This document shows, piece by piece, positions 44,935-54,516 of a stretch of DNA of 64,000 nt. The translations under genes and the position numbers were made by a program. Within the stretch, counting starts at the first letter, position 1. Each line of letters opens with the position of its first letter. The DNA is from Hermatobates lingyangjiaoensis (taxonomy: Eukaryota; Arthropoda; Insecta; Hemiptera; Hermatobatidae), in assembly GCA_026182355.1 (NCBI GenBank), contig JAPFBL010000102.1, forward strand, positions 124,001 to 188,000, read 5' to 3'. The notes under the pieces were generated by a model. The model worked only from the letters and a program-made list of their open reading frames with translations, was not told where the DNA came from and did no database searches.

Positions 44935-45045
44935 AAATTAAAAACGTACACTTCTGGCCTCAAATTTTCAGTTTGAACCATCTTTAGGAGAGATAAGAGA
45001 GGGAAACCAAGTGCACTGCTACAGATATGGTTGAAGTATCCATTT
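44935..45045 (-). repeat. Family J fragment
   Basis: Minus strand 'ggtttccctctcttatctct' then CCTAAAGATGG and 'aaactgaaaatttgagg'; damaged core. Confidence 0.6.
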
Positions 45046-46170
45046 TTTATTTATATCAGCTTTTTAATGTACGTTATTTTATTTTTCTATTGTTTTGTTT
45101 CTTAGTTATTTCATTCATTTGATTGCTTTTATTTATTATTTATTCTATTATTATTCATTAACTTTTAATTTTATTTAGTTTTACTTAACTGGACTTGAGT
45201 TTTGACACTTTTTTTTTATTTCTAACTGTGGTTTGGATGTTAATTTAAGGTTATATCAGCGATTCAGATAAAAACCCAATAACATATATAATATATTTAA
45301 ATTAATTATAGTTTATAAAACAATACAAGTTAAACTAAAAAATAGCATTATTTTTGAAAATTAGGTTTAGAGGATTGCCCTGGAATGAGGCATGAAGCGT
45401 TTAACTGAATAGGAATAAAATTAATCAAGGTTCTGCCAGTCTACGAGCATCAATTCTTTGGTAGCTAAAATCAAATTTAACTCTCAAGGCATTATGAATT
45501 TAATGTTAATTTGAATGACTGACCTCTACCCGATTCATTTTAACACTATAAATTAATAAGAACAACAAATATAATGATCTCAATATTAATCACTCAAATG
45601 ATAGATTTATTTCAAGCATTTTATAACTTTTATAGAATACTTCTTTTTGATAAAAATTTCCAAATCATTGTAAACAACGTAATTGACTTGCTATTGATAA
45701 ACAATGAACTCCAGATTTCGTGTCCTGTAAAGTACTTAAGCTGTTCTGACTGTATTAGAATATAATGTCTCTACACACAATCTTATAAGGGAATTTCATA
45801 TTCTATTTTGATAGTTCATTGTTCTTGCAAGAGAGCTACTCCGTTATTACTAGCATTACTGTAAATTGGATGGCCTTCCAGAGATAGTGTACCACTTTCA
45901 AGAGCTAACCTGGAGCTCATTAATAATGAAAAAGGGTCTTATAGTCAAGGAAGGGAGTATAGACCTAGTTTTGTGGAACACTATAGCAACCTTTTTGCAG
46001 TTTCGTATAAGATAATAACCTTAAATTCTTATGCAGTGAAGTCTGGTATATTCTTGGGGTTAATATGGCATGGACATTTTTTTTTTGGAAATAGTTCAAC
46101 ATGACTTTAGAACTCTATCACAATATTAATTTTGGTATTCTGAAGAAGTAATATATATATTATTTTATAA
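45046..46170. other. Unassigned
   Basis: Nothing recognised. Confidence 0.3.
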
Positions 46171-46171
46171 A

Positions 46172-46283
46172 AAGATTTCACACAAGCAGGTGAAATAACA
46201 ATCAATCATCAAACCACAATATGTTACGGTTGAAAGATCTTAGTCTTGTTTTCCCATATGATATTGTAGTTTGATCATAGATA
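46172..46283. repeat. Family A fold-back with central deletion
   Basis: Left outer end 'aaagatttcacacaagcagg' to 'ccacaatatg', then directly 'ttacggttgaaagatcttag' of the right arm. Both 5' core halves are gone. Confidence 0.85.
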
Positions 46284-46461
46284 TTATTATGTAAAGTGAT
46301 TACATTTTATGTATTTTCCTAATTAGAGTTACTTATTTATTGTGTGAGAACAGATGGAGTTCTAAAATTTGTTATAGTTCTATATCTTTGTTTTCAGTTA
46401 CTTTGTTATGATGATTGTAAAGTAGATATGACAAATGTCCATTGTTTTTTGGTAGTTTATA

Positions 46462-46500
46462 GCCCTGAAGATGTCTTAAAAATAAAGACGAAACGTTGGC
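46462..46500 (+). ncRNA. Predicted minimal hammerhead ribozyme (ACGU type)
   Basis: GCC, CTGAAGA, T, GTCTT-loop-AAGAC, GAA, ACGT, T, GGC. Stem I is GCC/GGC, stem II five pairs, and ACGT is self-complementary. The same stem I and core occur in the terminal repeats of the PLE at 47389-49689, but the hairpin sequence differs, so this belongs to a related PLE. It is followed by an A-rich stretch and no second arm. Confidence 0.75.
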
Positions 46501-46642
46501 AAAAAAGGTGATTCCGTATATTAACCCTGACCAAACTTCAAGAAGAAGAAAAAGTTTGTATTAGTAAATTGTAGTCAAGAAAACAATACCTTTATATATA
46601 TATATATCAATGATCAAACCACAATAAGAAATGGGAAAACAA

Positions 46643-46685
46643 GACTAAGATCTTTCAACCGTAACAAGCGGTCTTCGTCAGAGTC
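46643..46685 (-). ncRNA. Predicted minimal hammerhead ribozyme (family A)
   Basis: Full consensus on the minus strand, with GACT/AGTC stem I and self-complementary AGATCT. Confidence 0.78.
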
Positions 46686-46718
46686 AAAAACCCAACTGAC
46701 CAACTCAGTTGGGTTTTT

Positions 46719-46761
46719 GACTCTGACGAAGACCGCTTGTTACGGTTGAAAGATCTTAGTC
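46719..46761 (+). ncRNA. Predicted minimal hammerhead ribozyme (family A)
   Basis: GACT at 46719-46722, CTGACGA at 46723-46729, hairpin GACCG/CGGTT, GAA at 46748-46750, AGATCT at 46751-46756, cleavage-site T at 46757, AGTC at 46758-46761. Used here as the reference copy. Confidence 0.8.
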
Positions 46762-46998
46762 TTGTTTTCCCATTTCTTATTGTGGTTTGATCATTGATTG
46801 TTGTTTCACGTGTTTATGTGAAATCTTTTATATATATATATATATATATTCGTAAATTTTGGTAGCAGTCCTTCCTTGATACACACATTATTGAAAATGA
46901 CACCAAACTTAGCTGATACCTGTTTCTTAACATGTTTCTCAATTTTTCTAAATAACACTCTCGTTATTTCGTCTACACAATAAAGTACATCTCCTATG

Positions 46999-47037
46999 GT
47001 CGACATGTTTCGAATGATCAACATTCATCATCAGGAC
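46999..47037 (-). ncRNA. Predicted minimal hammerhead ribozyme (ACAUGU type)
   Basis: GTC, CTGATGA, T, GAATG-TTGAT-CATTC, GAA, ACATGT, C, GAC. Stem I GTC/GAC, stem II five perfect pairs, self-complementary ACATGT and a GTC cleavage triplet. Confidence 0.77.
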
Positions 47038-47098
47038 GTGAATAAGATCTAATGTGAAAACCTGGTTTAATAAACCAGGACGAATGATCAACATTCAC

Positions 47099-47137
47099 GT
47101 CCTGATGATGAATGTTGATCATTCGAAACATGCCGAC
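47099..47137 (+). ncRNA. Hammerhead with damaged cleavage site
   Basis: Identical to the motif in the opposite arm (46999-47037) except ACATGC for ACATGT, which replaces the invariant U next to the cleavage base and spoils the self-pairing. Predicted inactive. Confidence 0.7.
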
Positions 47138-47247
47138 CATAGGAGATGTACTTTATTGTGTAGACGAAATAACGAGAGTGTTATTTAGAAAAATTGAGAA
47201 ACTTGTTAAGAAACAGGTATCAGCTAAATTTGGTGTCATTTTCAATA

Positions 47248-47352
<105 letters not shown>

Positions 47353-47388
47353 TCTTGATGTCCTTTTCTTGACCAACTGTTCATATAT

Positions 47389-47801
47389 TTTTTGAGATTT
47401 ATTGAGGGTTTTTGGTCTAATATTCACAAAACTTCGTTGCCAACGTTTCGATATATATTTATATCATCTTCAGGGCTAAAAACATTGTTACATTGAGCAC
47501 ACTTATTTCAACAAAACTGGTATGCTATTTTGTACATGGTCAACAAAAAATTGAAAAATTACAATGGTAAAACTATAGATTTTTATATTTAAGTTTGTTA
47601 TAATAATGTTTGGGAACTACAAAGATACAAATTTGTTTACCTGGGAAGTATGTTTACTGTTGTTTGTTATGTTTCTTCCTTTTCATTTGAATTGTGTCCT
47701 TATACTGGGGTCACTGAATGGAAACGTTACTCATGCTACTAAACCAAGCAAGTGCGTGGAGGTTGCATTTTTTCCATTGTTATCTGTTTTTAAAATTCCA
47801 G
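47389..47801 (-). repeat. PLE left terminal repeat (inverted copy)
   Basis: Inverse of 49278-49689. Contains the hammerhead at 47439-47476 on the minus strand. Its inner 195 bp is open in frame with the RT downstream, which gives the 542-codon frame an artefactual first 65 residues. Confidence 0.93.
47439..47476 (-). ncRNA. Predicted PLE hammerhead ribozyme, left arm
   Basis: Minus strand: GCC, CTGAAGA, T, GATAT-loop-ATATC, GAA, ACGT, T, GGC. All core positions are present, stem II five pairs, stem I three pairs, and ACGT is self-complementary. Confidence 0.8.
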
Positions 47802-49234
47802 TTTTTTTTAAAAGTCCACATTTAACAACAGAGAAATACAACATTAAAGATTCGTTTCATTTTTACCAATCCATCAAACGACACATGATACCACACAACT
47901 ATATACTTGCTTCTTTAGATGTCGCTTCACATTTCACCAACATTCCACTACAAACAGTAAAACACATAATACATGAAAACTGGACTACACTAAACAATCA
48001 CACCAAACTAACAAAGAAAGATTTCCTACAGCTACTAGAACTTTGCATGGAAAAGGGATATTTCCAGTACAAAGAGAAAACATACGAGATGTTAGACGGA
48101 GTAGCAATGGGCAGTCCTATTGCTCCCATACTAGCAGATCTAGTAATGAACAGAACTTTAGACCAGGCCTTACAACTACTACCTTTTCAAATACCGTTCA
48201 TCTATAAATATGTAGATGACATATATCTTGCCATACCAGACGGCAGCCAGGATGTAGTATTAGATCATTTCAACAGTGTACATGCAAAATTAAAATTTAC
48301 ATTGGAAATAGAAAGTAATGGAAAAATCCCTTTCCTAGATATGTTAACTATACGCAAAACAGATGGTACTATCAGCGTAGATTGGTGGAGAAAGCCCCAA
48401 AAAAGTGACAGGTATCTCGATTACAAATCACACCACCCGGTTAATCAAAAAATAAACACTGCCATTGCACTAAAAAATAGAGCCCTTAACCTGAGTGATC
48501 CCGAATTCCATAACAAAAATAAAACAGTAGTAAAAAACGTACTAATTAACAACAACTTTCCCATAGGTATAGTAAAGAAAATCATGACACGCAGCCCCAA
48601 CAGACACATAACTCCCAATACCGTAAGCACACACCATAGACAACCAAACTCTAACAATCTCACAAGTACAAACACGATGAACAGACAACAAACACAGGCA
48701 AACTCTCACATTTCTAATACAAATCCTATCTCAGACAATATAAAATACCTAAGCCTTACATATGTAAAAGGACTCTCAGAAAGATTGAAAAACACATTAA
48801 AAGACAATACAAACTGCAAAATAGCCCATAAAAATAACAAAACACTTAATAGTTTAGTTTTCTCTAAAGTAAAATCCACCGTTCCAACACTACAAAACAG
48901 CAATATAATCTATCAGATCAATTGTACCGACTGTGACACAAAATACATAGGACAAACCAGCCAATACTTATCAAGCAGAATATCACAACACAAATCAGAC
49001 ATCACAGGACACAAAATAACATGCGCTCTAGCAAAACACGCTAATACACATAAACACAATTTTGATTTTCAAAATCCCGTAATAAGAGATAAAGAAAAAC
49101 AAATACGGAAAAGACTGGTAAAAGAAATTATACATATAGAAAAAACCAAGAACACATGCAACGCAAGAACTGACATTGAAAAATTTAGTCAAATATACAC
49201 AAACATCTTCTCATTATCCAACAGACGAACATAG
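47606..49234 (+). CDS. PLE polyprotein: RT (partial) and GIY-YIG endonuclease
   Basis: The 542-codon frame has no internal stop. Residues 1-65 are read from the inverted terminal repeat and are not part of the native protein. RT motifs follow: motif A with SLDVASHFTNIPL (Asp105), motif B GVAMGSPIAP (165-174), motif C YKYVDDIYLA (200-209, Asp204-Asp205), then IPFLDMLTIRK. The RT is truncated before motif A, so the earlier finger motifs are absent. Residues 434-451 read IIYQINCTDCDTKYIGQT, the GIY-YIG core with the Cys pair usual in PLEs; Arg458 and His462 follow at the right spacing. RT copies the element's RNA and the nuclease nicks the target. An intact frame despite 5' truncation suggests a recent insertion, but the missing N-terminus should make it inactive. 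The first methionine is simply the first in frame. Confidence 0.92.
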   Translation: MFGNYKDTNLFTWEVCLLLFVMFLPFHLNCVLILGSLNGNVTHATKPSKCVEVAFFPLLSVFKIPVFFKSPHLTTEKYNIKDSFHFYQSIKRHMIPHNYILASLDVASHFTNIPLQTVKHIIHENWTTLNNHTKLTKKDFLQLLELCMEKGYFQYKEKTYEMLDGVAMGSPIAPILADLVMNRTLDQALQLLPFQIPFIYKYVDDIYLAIPDGSQDVVLDHFNSVHAKLKFTLEIESNGKIPFLDMLTIRKTDGTISVDWWRKPQKSDRYLDYKSHHPVNQKINTAIALKNRALNLSDPEFHNKNKTVVKNVLINNNFPIGIVKKIMTRSPNRHITPNTVSTHHRQPNSNNLTSTNTMNRQQTQANSHISNTNPISDNIKYLSLTYVKGLSERLKNTLKDNTNCKIAHKNNKTLNSLVFSKVKSTVPTLQNSNIIYQINCTDCDTKYIGQTSQYLSSRISQHKSDITGHKITCALAKHANTHKHNFDFQNPVIRDKEKQIRKRLVKEIIHIEKTKNTCNARTDIEKFSQIYTNIFSLSNRRT

Positions 49235-49277
49235 GGACAACACACAAAAATTGCCAACTTAACAAAACAAGTAAACA

Positions 49278-49689
49278 CTGGAATTTTAAAAACAGATAAC
49301 AATGGAAAAAATGTAACCTCCACGCACTTGCTTGGTTTAGTAGCATGAGTAACGTTTCCATTCAGTGACCCCAGTATAAGGACACAATTCAAATGAAAAG
49401 GAAGAAACATAACAAACAACAGTAAACATACTTCCCAGGTAAACAAATTTGTATCTTTGTAGTTCCCAAACATTATTATAACAAACTCTAATATAAAAAT
49501 CTATAGTTTTACCATTGTAATTTTTCAATTTTTTGTTGACCATGTACAAAATAGCATACCAGTTTTGTTGAAATAAGTGTGCTCAATGTAACAATGTTTT
49601 TAGCCCTGAAGATGATATAAATATATATCGAAACGCTGGCAACGAAGTTTTGTGAATATTAGACCAAAAACCCTCAATAAATCTCAAAA
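49278..49689 (+). repeat. PLE right terminal repeat (sense copy)
   Basis: Begins 44 bp after the stop codon of the polyprotein and ends at the (TA)n tract. Contains the hammerhead at 49603-49640. Confidence 0.93.
49603..49640 (+). ncRNA. PLE hammerhead, right arm, one change
   Basis: As in the left arm, but ACGC in place of ACGT: the invariant U16.1 before the cleavage base is C. This should abolish or strongly reduce cleavage and dimer pairing. Confidence 0.75.
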
Positions 49690-49729
49690 TATATATATAT
49701 ATATATAAAACAGACAAGTAACAGACAAG

Positions 49730-49885
49730 TTACTATAAAAGCTTCTGAGGTTTCCCTCAGATAAAAAGCCCATAATTGGCTTTCTTACCCAGTGAGTTCT
49801 TTAGTTGAATGTCGTCCCTCCATCAATTCACTTCTTTTCCTGAGGACGACCTTGGTGACGAATATATGTGGAATGAATAACATGC
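49730..49885 (+). repeat. Family C fragment
   Basis: 'atcaattcacttcttttcct' leads to CTGAGGA-C-GACC, after which the GAA-ATAT half has decayed to GACGAATATAT. Related to 14829-14948. Follows TATATA at 49689-49707. Confidence 0.6.
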
Positions 49886-50001
49886 GTATTACCTAACAAT
49901 AATGTATAGCAAATTGAATATAATAATGAGGACACCATTGTTCACTTTGTTAGCTATGTAAGATAATTTACATTTTATTGCAAGGCAAATATTACAACAT
50001 A
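49886..50001. other. Unassigned
   Basis: Nothing recognised. Confidence 0.3.
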
Positions 50002-50146
50002 CAGGGTGATTTAACATTTCTTTAGTCATGATTAAAGCAAAAAAAAATGTGATTTAAAAATAATTTTATTATGAAATAATAATTTCATAATAAAACAAGA
50101 AAAAAATTATTTTCCTTATGATGAAATTTTACATATAATGTCTTTT

Positions 50147-50265
50147 ATTTCATTAAGTTTCAAAAATCAAGTCTTCTACATGCTTTCCGTCATTGTTAAT
50201 ATATTTTTGGAGACGTCATGAAAATTATTGATAACTCTGGTGATCATATTCTTACGGAATATCTG
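50147..50265 (-). pseudogene. Transposase C-terminal fragment, left arm
   Basis: The minus-strand reading gives RKNMITRVINNFHD and, after a one-base frameshift, RLQKYINNDGKHVEDLIFET with a stop. This pattern (RV.N...RL..CI...G.H.E.L) is the usual C-terminus of Tc1/mariner-type transposases. Confidence 0.65.
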
Positions 50266-50337
50266 CTATTTCTAAATTAATTACACATTCTAACTTCCCA
50301 ATAGAGGAGTTAAAATATTTTAAATACCAGACATTCC

Positions 50338-50427
50338 ACAAGAGTAATCAATAATTTTCATGAAAGTCTCCGAAAGTTTGTTTACAATTATGGAAATAAT
50401 TTAGCTGATTTAATTTTTAAAACCTAA
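50338..50427 (+). pseudogene. Transposase C-terminal fragment, right arm
   Basis: The plus-strand frame reads RVINNFHESLRKFVYNYGNN then LADLIFKT and a stop, a second, diverged copy of the tail at 50147-50265 in the opposite orientation. Confidence 0.65.
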
Positions 50428-50430
50428 TGA

Positions 50431-51081
50431 AATAATATGGCATTATATGTATATTCAAACGAATTTTTTTTTATTTATTATTTTTGGCTTTTATTATGTC
50501 TACAATTGTGTCAGATCATTTTGTTCAACCCATTACAATTAATAATACCGTTGTTTAATATTTTAAAAATAAAAGCCTTCTTGTGGTATAAAATGAAGCA
50601 ATAGAATGTTTGTTGGGTAAATAAGTTTTGGAGGAGCAGGCGAGAGATGGTTATTTTGATTGAGGAGTCAGTGATGAATAAGGGACGGTGTTGGGAAGCA
50701 GAAGGTGAGGTTGTAAGATGCGCAGGGGATGGAGGCCTCACAGGTGGATAGATTGCCTTCACTCTACCCAGTGGCTGGGTAATTTTTATAAGAGCCGCCA
50801 GCGCGTGCCTCCAATGAAGATGCAACCCAACTCGCATTTGTCTCTTCCAGCATAAATAACACTAAACAAAAACAGGTCACTATCCCATTTTCCTCTTTTA
50901 CTTCTTTTTAACGATTTCTACATATAAGAGGTAAATTTTTATTCAAATTAAAGTCTAATATGAATTGTGACAACTAGCATAATGGATGCTGTTTTATTTT
51001 AGCCATTAGCTTTACTTTGAAATTTTTACCTGCTGCTTCTGTATAAACATATATAAATAAAATATCTATATAAATTAAAGA
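50431..51081. other. Unassigned; GC-richer patch at 50630-50835
   Basis: The minus-strand frame at 50511-50837 has no motif. No repeat recognised. Confidence 0.3.
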
Positions 51082-51982
51082 AAGGTTTTGTCTGTATATT
51101 GTTTAGAACTGACTCATTTTAAGTTTTCTTTACGTTTCATACATTAGAGCAGTGTTTCCCAAACTTTTTCGAGTGACCGCCCCCTTGGGTCTGTAAACCT
51201 ATACTCAACACTCCTAAAAAAAAATCAGAATATTAGACTAAACAACGAAATTAATAACATCTTAATAATTAAATTAATATAATGACTAATCGAATATTTA
51301 TTTATAATCCAATGTATGTATTGTTTCATAGCATATTCATGCAAAAGAATTAATACAGAATAAAAGAAACTTAGATGAAAATATACTTTTAACATAAAAA
51401 TAAATTATCAAAACAAATAATTTTAAGAAACTCTTTCCTAGAAGTTTACATGTGGTGTTTTCACTTAAATTTAGAAATTATATTGCTTGAAATTTTCAAT
51501 TTATGGAAATAGAATCCCCACTCCTTTTTGCATTAGCGCCCTCCGGTATCAAAGCACCGCCCACTTTGGGAAACACTGCATTAGAGCAACCGAATCTACC
51601 TGTAGAAAAATTTCTGTCTGTGTTTGTTTGTCCAAATTTTGTCAGAAGCAAACTAGAGCCACCAGAAGTCATAGCGAGCTGAAACCTTGACAGTAGATTT
51701 GTGTATGAAAAACTTAAAAGATATAATTTTAATTGAGTATAATTCTTCGTAAGATGGAAGTTGTGGACTTTTAAGCTGTCTTTTGCTAGGTACACAGGTA
51801 TAACAGCTAACGATACCTACTTGATACAGTATCAGGTACTTAAAAATACCAGTAGATTCTTCAAAATAAAAATGCCAAACAAAACATCCATTTGTTTAAG
51901 GGCGGATTTGAATGTTCTAAAATATAAAGCATAAAGATAACTTGAAATGAGTTAGTTCTAAGCAATGTACAAACAAAACCTG
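51082..51982. mobile_element. Family Q MITE interrupted by a hAT MITE
   Basis: The left end 'aaaggttttgtctgtatatt' and right end 'caatgtacaaacaaaacct' are inverted repeats of about 60 bp ('gcttagaact.actca', 'aagt..tctttacgtttca'). Without the 429 bp insertion and one target copy, the element would be about 464 bp. The target duplication for Q itself is not clear. Confidence 0.75.
51150..51578. mobile_element. hAT-type MITE with 8 bp target duplication
   Basis: Terminal inverted repeat CAGTGTTTCCCAAA at both ends, with GC-rich subterminal text ('gaccgcccccttgggt' left, 'gcgccctccgg' right). The 8-mer CATTAGAG is duplicated exactly at 51142-51149 and 51579-51586. No coding capacity. The uninterrupted target 'cattagagcaaccgaatc' is seen in the Q copy at 54517. 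Confidence 0.93.
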
Positions 51983-51984
51983 TA

Positions 51985-52055
51985 CTCGTATATTGCTTAG
52001 AACTGACTCAATTCAAGTCATCTTTATGTTTTATACATTAGAGATATCGAATCCT
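51985..52055 (+). repeat. Family Q left-end fragment
   Basis: 'tattgcttagaactgactca' to 'ttttatacattagaga', a direct partial copy immediately after the Q element. Confidence 0.7.
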
Positions 52056-53930
52056 TAGAAACAAAACATAATTTACTATAACTTATTGAGAAACTATTCA
52101 AAATTAATAGAAGTAAGTTTTCTCACAAGCTAGTCCTAAATTGTTTCACTAAATATCTACATTTAATTTACAAAATTGGTTAAAATTTGTTAAAAAATAT
52201 TGCTATATTATAGTTCTAATTTAGTATTTAATTATAATTATGTTTAATATTTATTCATTTAATTCTTAATAAAATATTTTATTTAATTTAAAAAAAAATT
52301 ATATTATATTTTTAAATTATAAATATTATGAACAATTAAATTCTAATTTACATAATTTTTAATTATTTTAGTATCATTTTAATTAATTTAAGTTATTTAT
52401 TAGTAAAATATTTCTACAGTTTAATAAAGTCTCTACGGATAGGATTATACCCTAGTTCAGTTAAATGATTTAACACAGCATCACTGCTATTATGAGTGAA
52501 TTAAAGAGATTTTGGTTGCATGTTTCACAGATTATATAAAATGGCTTTTTAATAAGAAATAATTAAGTGAGTTTATGTTATGATATAAACGATGCTTTGG
52601 CAATTTGTATTAAAACAGTTGCAGGTTGAACAGACTTAGTATGGGGCACAGGTGTAAAGCAGAGACTAGGTGACTTTCCCAGTCTCTCTCGAGTTATCGT
52701 TTTAGTTTCCTGACAACTTTGCAAATTCTTTGGCAATATATGACTCAAACTTAACATCTCTTCTTAAGTAATGGTTTCTCTGCTTAGTATGTTTTCCTTC
52801 GTGCCCAATCAGCTTTTATGACATCTTCTTCCTTTAAACTTTAAAATTATATAGCCTTCATAAGAATTTATCATATCAGATTTGGATAATTGTTATTTTA
52901 ATTGAAATTACGAACCAACAATCTTAATATTAAATTTTGATCTATTCATGCAATAGCAAAGTCGTATTTTCTAGAGTATAAACTAAAGAAGTGCATTTTT
53001 TGAATATGTAAATAGTAAAATTAAATTTAAACAATTTTAATTATTTTGAGTTATTTTAATTTTATTTTTAAATGAATTATTGTTCAAATTAATTGATTTT
53101 AACTTATTAAAAATTCTTGAAAATTAATAACATTTATAAACAATTAAATTCTAGTTGAAATTCTTTAAGTAATTTTAATTATTTTTAATGCCATTTTAAT
53201 TAAATATTTACATTATTTATATTTATATTAAATTAAATATTTAATTAAATTAACATAAATATTTTTATAACCCTTAAAAAAAAAACCTAAAATCAAATTT
53301 GAAATTTGTTTGATAACATTGTTTATCAATTAGAAAACAGAACTATTAGTGTTGATATTTATAAGCAAAATATATCATTATTACTCTTTATTTTTGTATA
53401 AACGTTTGGAAGTAATTTCTCAGCAAAAGCAGAAAAAAAAATTTCAAATTTAAAGATTTTGTGGAACTGATGAGTACAGAGTTTCCAATGCTGAGTAGTT
53501 CCGTGAAGAATTTAATAATCATTTACAAAGAACAGTATCAAATCTACCACCTTATGCCGTAACGTTAATCTCGTTTTGCCTTGAATCAACTCTTCCATGT
53601 AACCTGTGTTATCATCTTTTGACACAATCTCAGACCTACTACATCCTTCTTTGTAAATGATGTTTCCTCAACCAGTTGTCAACTTCCTTCGCCATACTCA
53701 GCAAACATATTACAAAAATATTACAACCTCTCCGTACCCCACTACTATATGTCCGTAAATTCTATCCATGGTTACATGTTTCACCCATAGAAATGGAGTA
53801 ACTAAACAAATTCTTTTGCAGAAATCAGTTTTTCAAAAGATTTGCCGTTTCTGTTTACATACAATACAGCTTGTGGTCAGTAACTAAAAATCTACATACA
53901 TGCATATTGTTAATACCACTGAGGTTAGTA
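52056..53930. other. Unassigned, very AT-rich
   Basis: Long runs of TTTAATT-like text at 52180-52400 and 53030-53280. No gene or repeat recognised. Confidence 0.4.
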
Positions 53931-53933
53931 TGA

Positions 53934-54153
53934 TTTATATTAGAAATAGGTAAAACCGTCATACCTTGTAAGATGATCCTGGAGTTGGAGCGCTTTCGGA
54001 CGTTGTCCATCTTCGATCGCAACAAACCTAGTGAGCTGTTATTACAAACAGCTCAGTAGGTTTGTTGCGATCGAAGATGGACAACGTCCAAAAGCGCTCC
54101 AACTCCAGGATCATCTTACGAGGTTGAAGGTTTTACCAATTTCTAATATAAAT
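53934..54153. repeat. Family T palindrome with hammerhead-like motif
   Basis: Arms 53934-54038 and 54046-54153 are nearly exact inverses, from 'tttatattagaaat' to 'gtttgttgcgatcgaaga', with a loop of about six bases. No (TA)n at the edges. Motif at minus 53984-54023 and its inverse near 54060-54101. Confidence 0.88.
53984..54023 (-). ncRNA. Hammerhead-like relic (AGCGCU type)
   Basis: Minus strand: GTTG, CGA, TCGAAGA, T, GGAC-AA-CGTCC hairpin, GAA, AGCGCT, C, CAAC. The 3' half matches the other families (GAA, self-complementary block, C), and GTTG/CAAC can pair as stem I. The 5' core reads TCGAAGA instead of CTGAAGA, so it may be inactive. The plus-strand arm has further lost the G of GAA. 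Confidence 0.5.
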
Positions 54154-54516
54154 AAAAATCTACACTTCTGGTAAACGAATATGTCGAATTCTTAAACCTA
54201 ACCATTAATCTATAATAAACAAAATTTTCAAAACTCATTTATCAATTCTCATGCAACAAAATCTTATTAGTGATTTATTACTTAGTGATATTATTATTAT
54301 TTAGTGATTATTAATTACTTAGTGATATTATTATAAAGGAAATCATACATTAATATGAGATAAAATTGTGTTTTTCTACATTAATATTAAGTAATATGGT
54401 ATAATTATTCTTTTGTTGTTGTATATTGGTTTCGTACTTTATTATTTACTAAAAAATGACCTACAAAAACCTAGCTGTACAAATGAGAATTATCTCATTT
54501 AGTGAAAAAATAAAAG
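54154..54516. other. Unassigned
   Basis: Short direct repeats of 'attacttagtgatatta' at 54278-54333. Confidence 0.35.

Larger units (their letters stand above)
46608..46832. repeat. Family A fold-back, near-perfect
   Basis: Left arm 46608-46700, right arm 46704-46832. The arms are nearly exact inverses over some 90 bp, after which only the right arm extends to the outermost 'gtgtttatgtgaaatctttt'. (TA)n at 46593-46607 and 46829-46849. Confidence 0.94.
47389..49689 (+). mobile_element. Penelope-like retroelement, 5'-truncated, inverted ends
   Basis: Inverted terminal repeats: 47389-47801 and 49278-49689 (about 412 bp each, near-identical). The right repeat is in the sense orientation of the coding frame and the left is its inverse. 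Each contains a hammerhead. This arrangement (a 5'-truncated body joined to an inverted copy of the terminal repeat) is known for PLE insertions. (TA)n lies a little upstream (47251-47349) and directly downstream (49689-49707). Confidence 0.92.
50002..50430. mobile_element. Mariner-like remnant: two transposase tails in inverted order
   Basis: Left edge TA-CAGGGTGATTTAAC (TA at 50000-50001) resembles the terminus at 12431. A minus-strand tail (50265-50147) and a plus-strand tail (50330-50427) of the same transposase lie back to back. The expected right terminus is not found, so the element is truncated or degraded there. Confidence 0.65.

Noticed and set aside
48445..48903. Minus-strand frames inside the PLE coding region
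   Set aside because: Shadows of the RT-endonuclease frame, which has clear motifs on the plus strand.
49189..49549. Minus-strand frames in the right PLE terminal repeat beginning MFGNYKDTNL
   Set aside because: This is the inverted terminal repeat; the same peptide starts the 542-codon frame at 47606 only because the left repeat is its inverse. It is not a protein domain.
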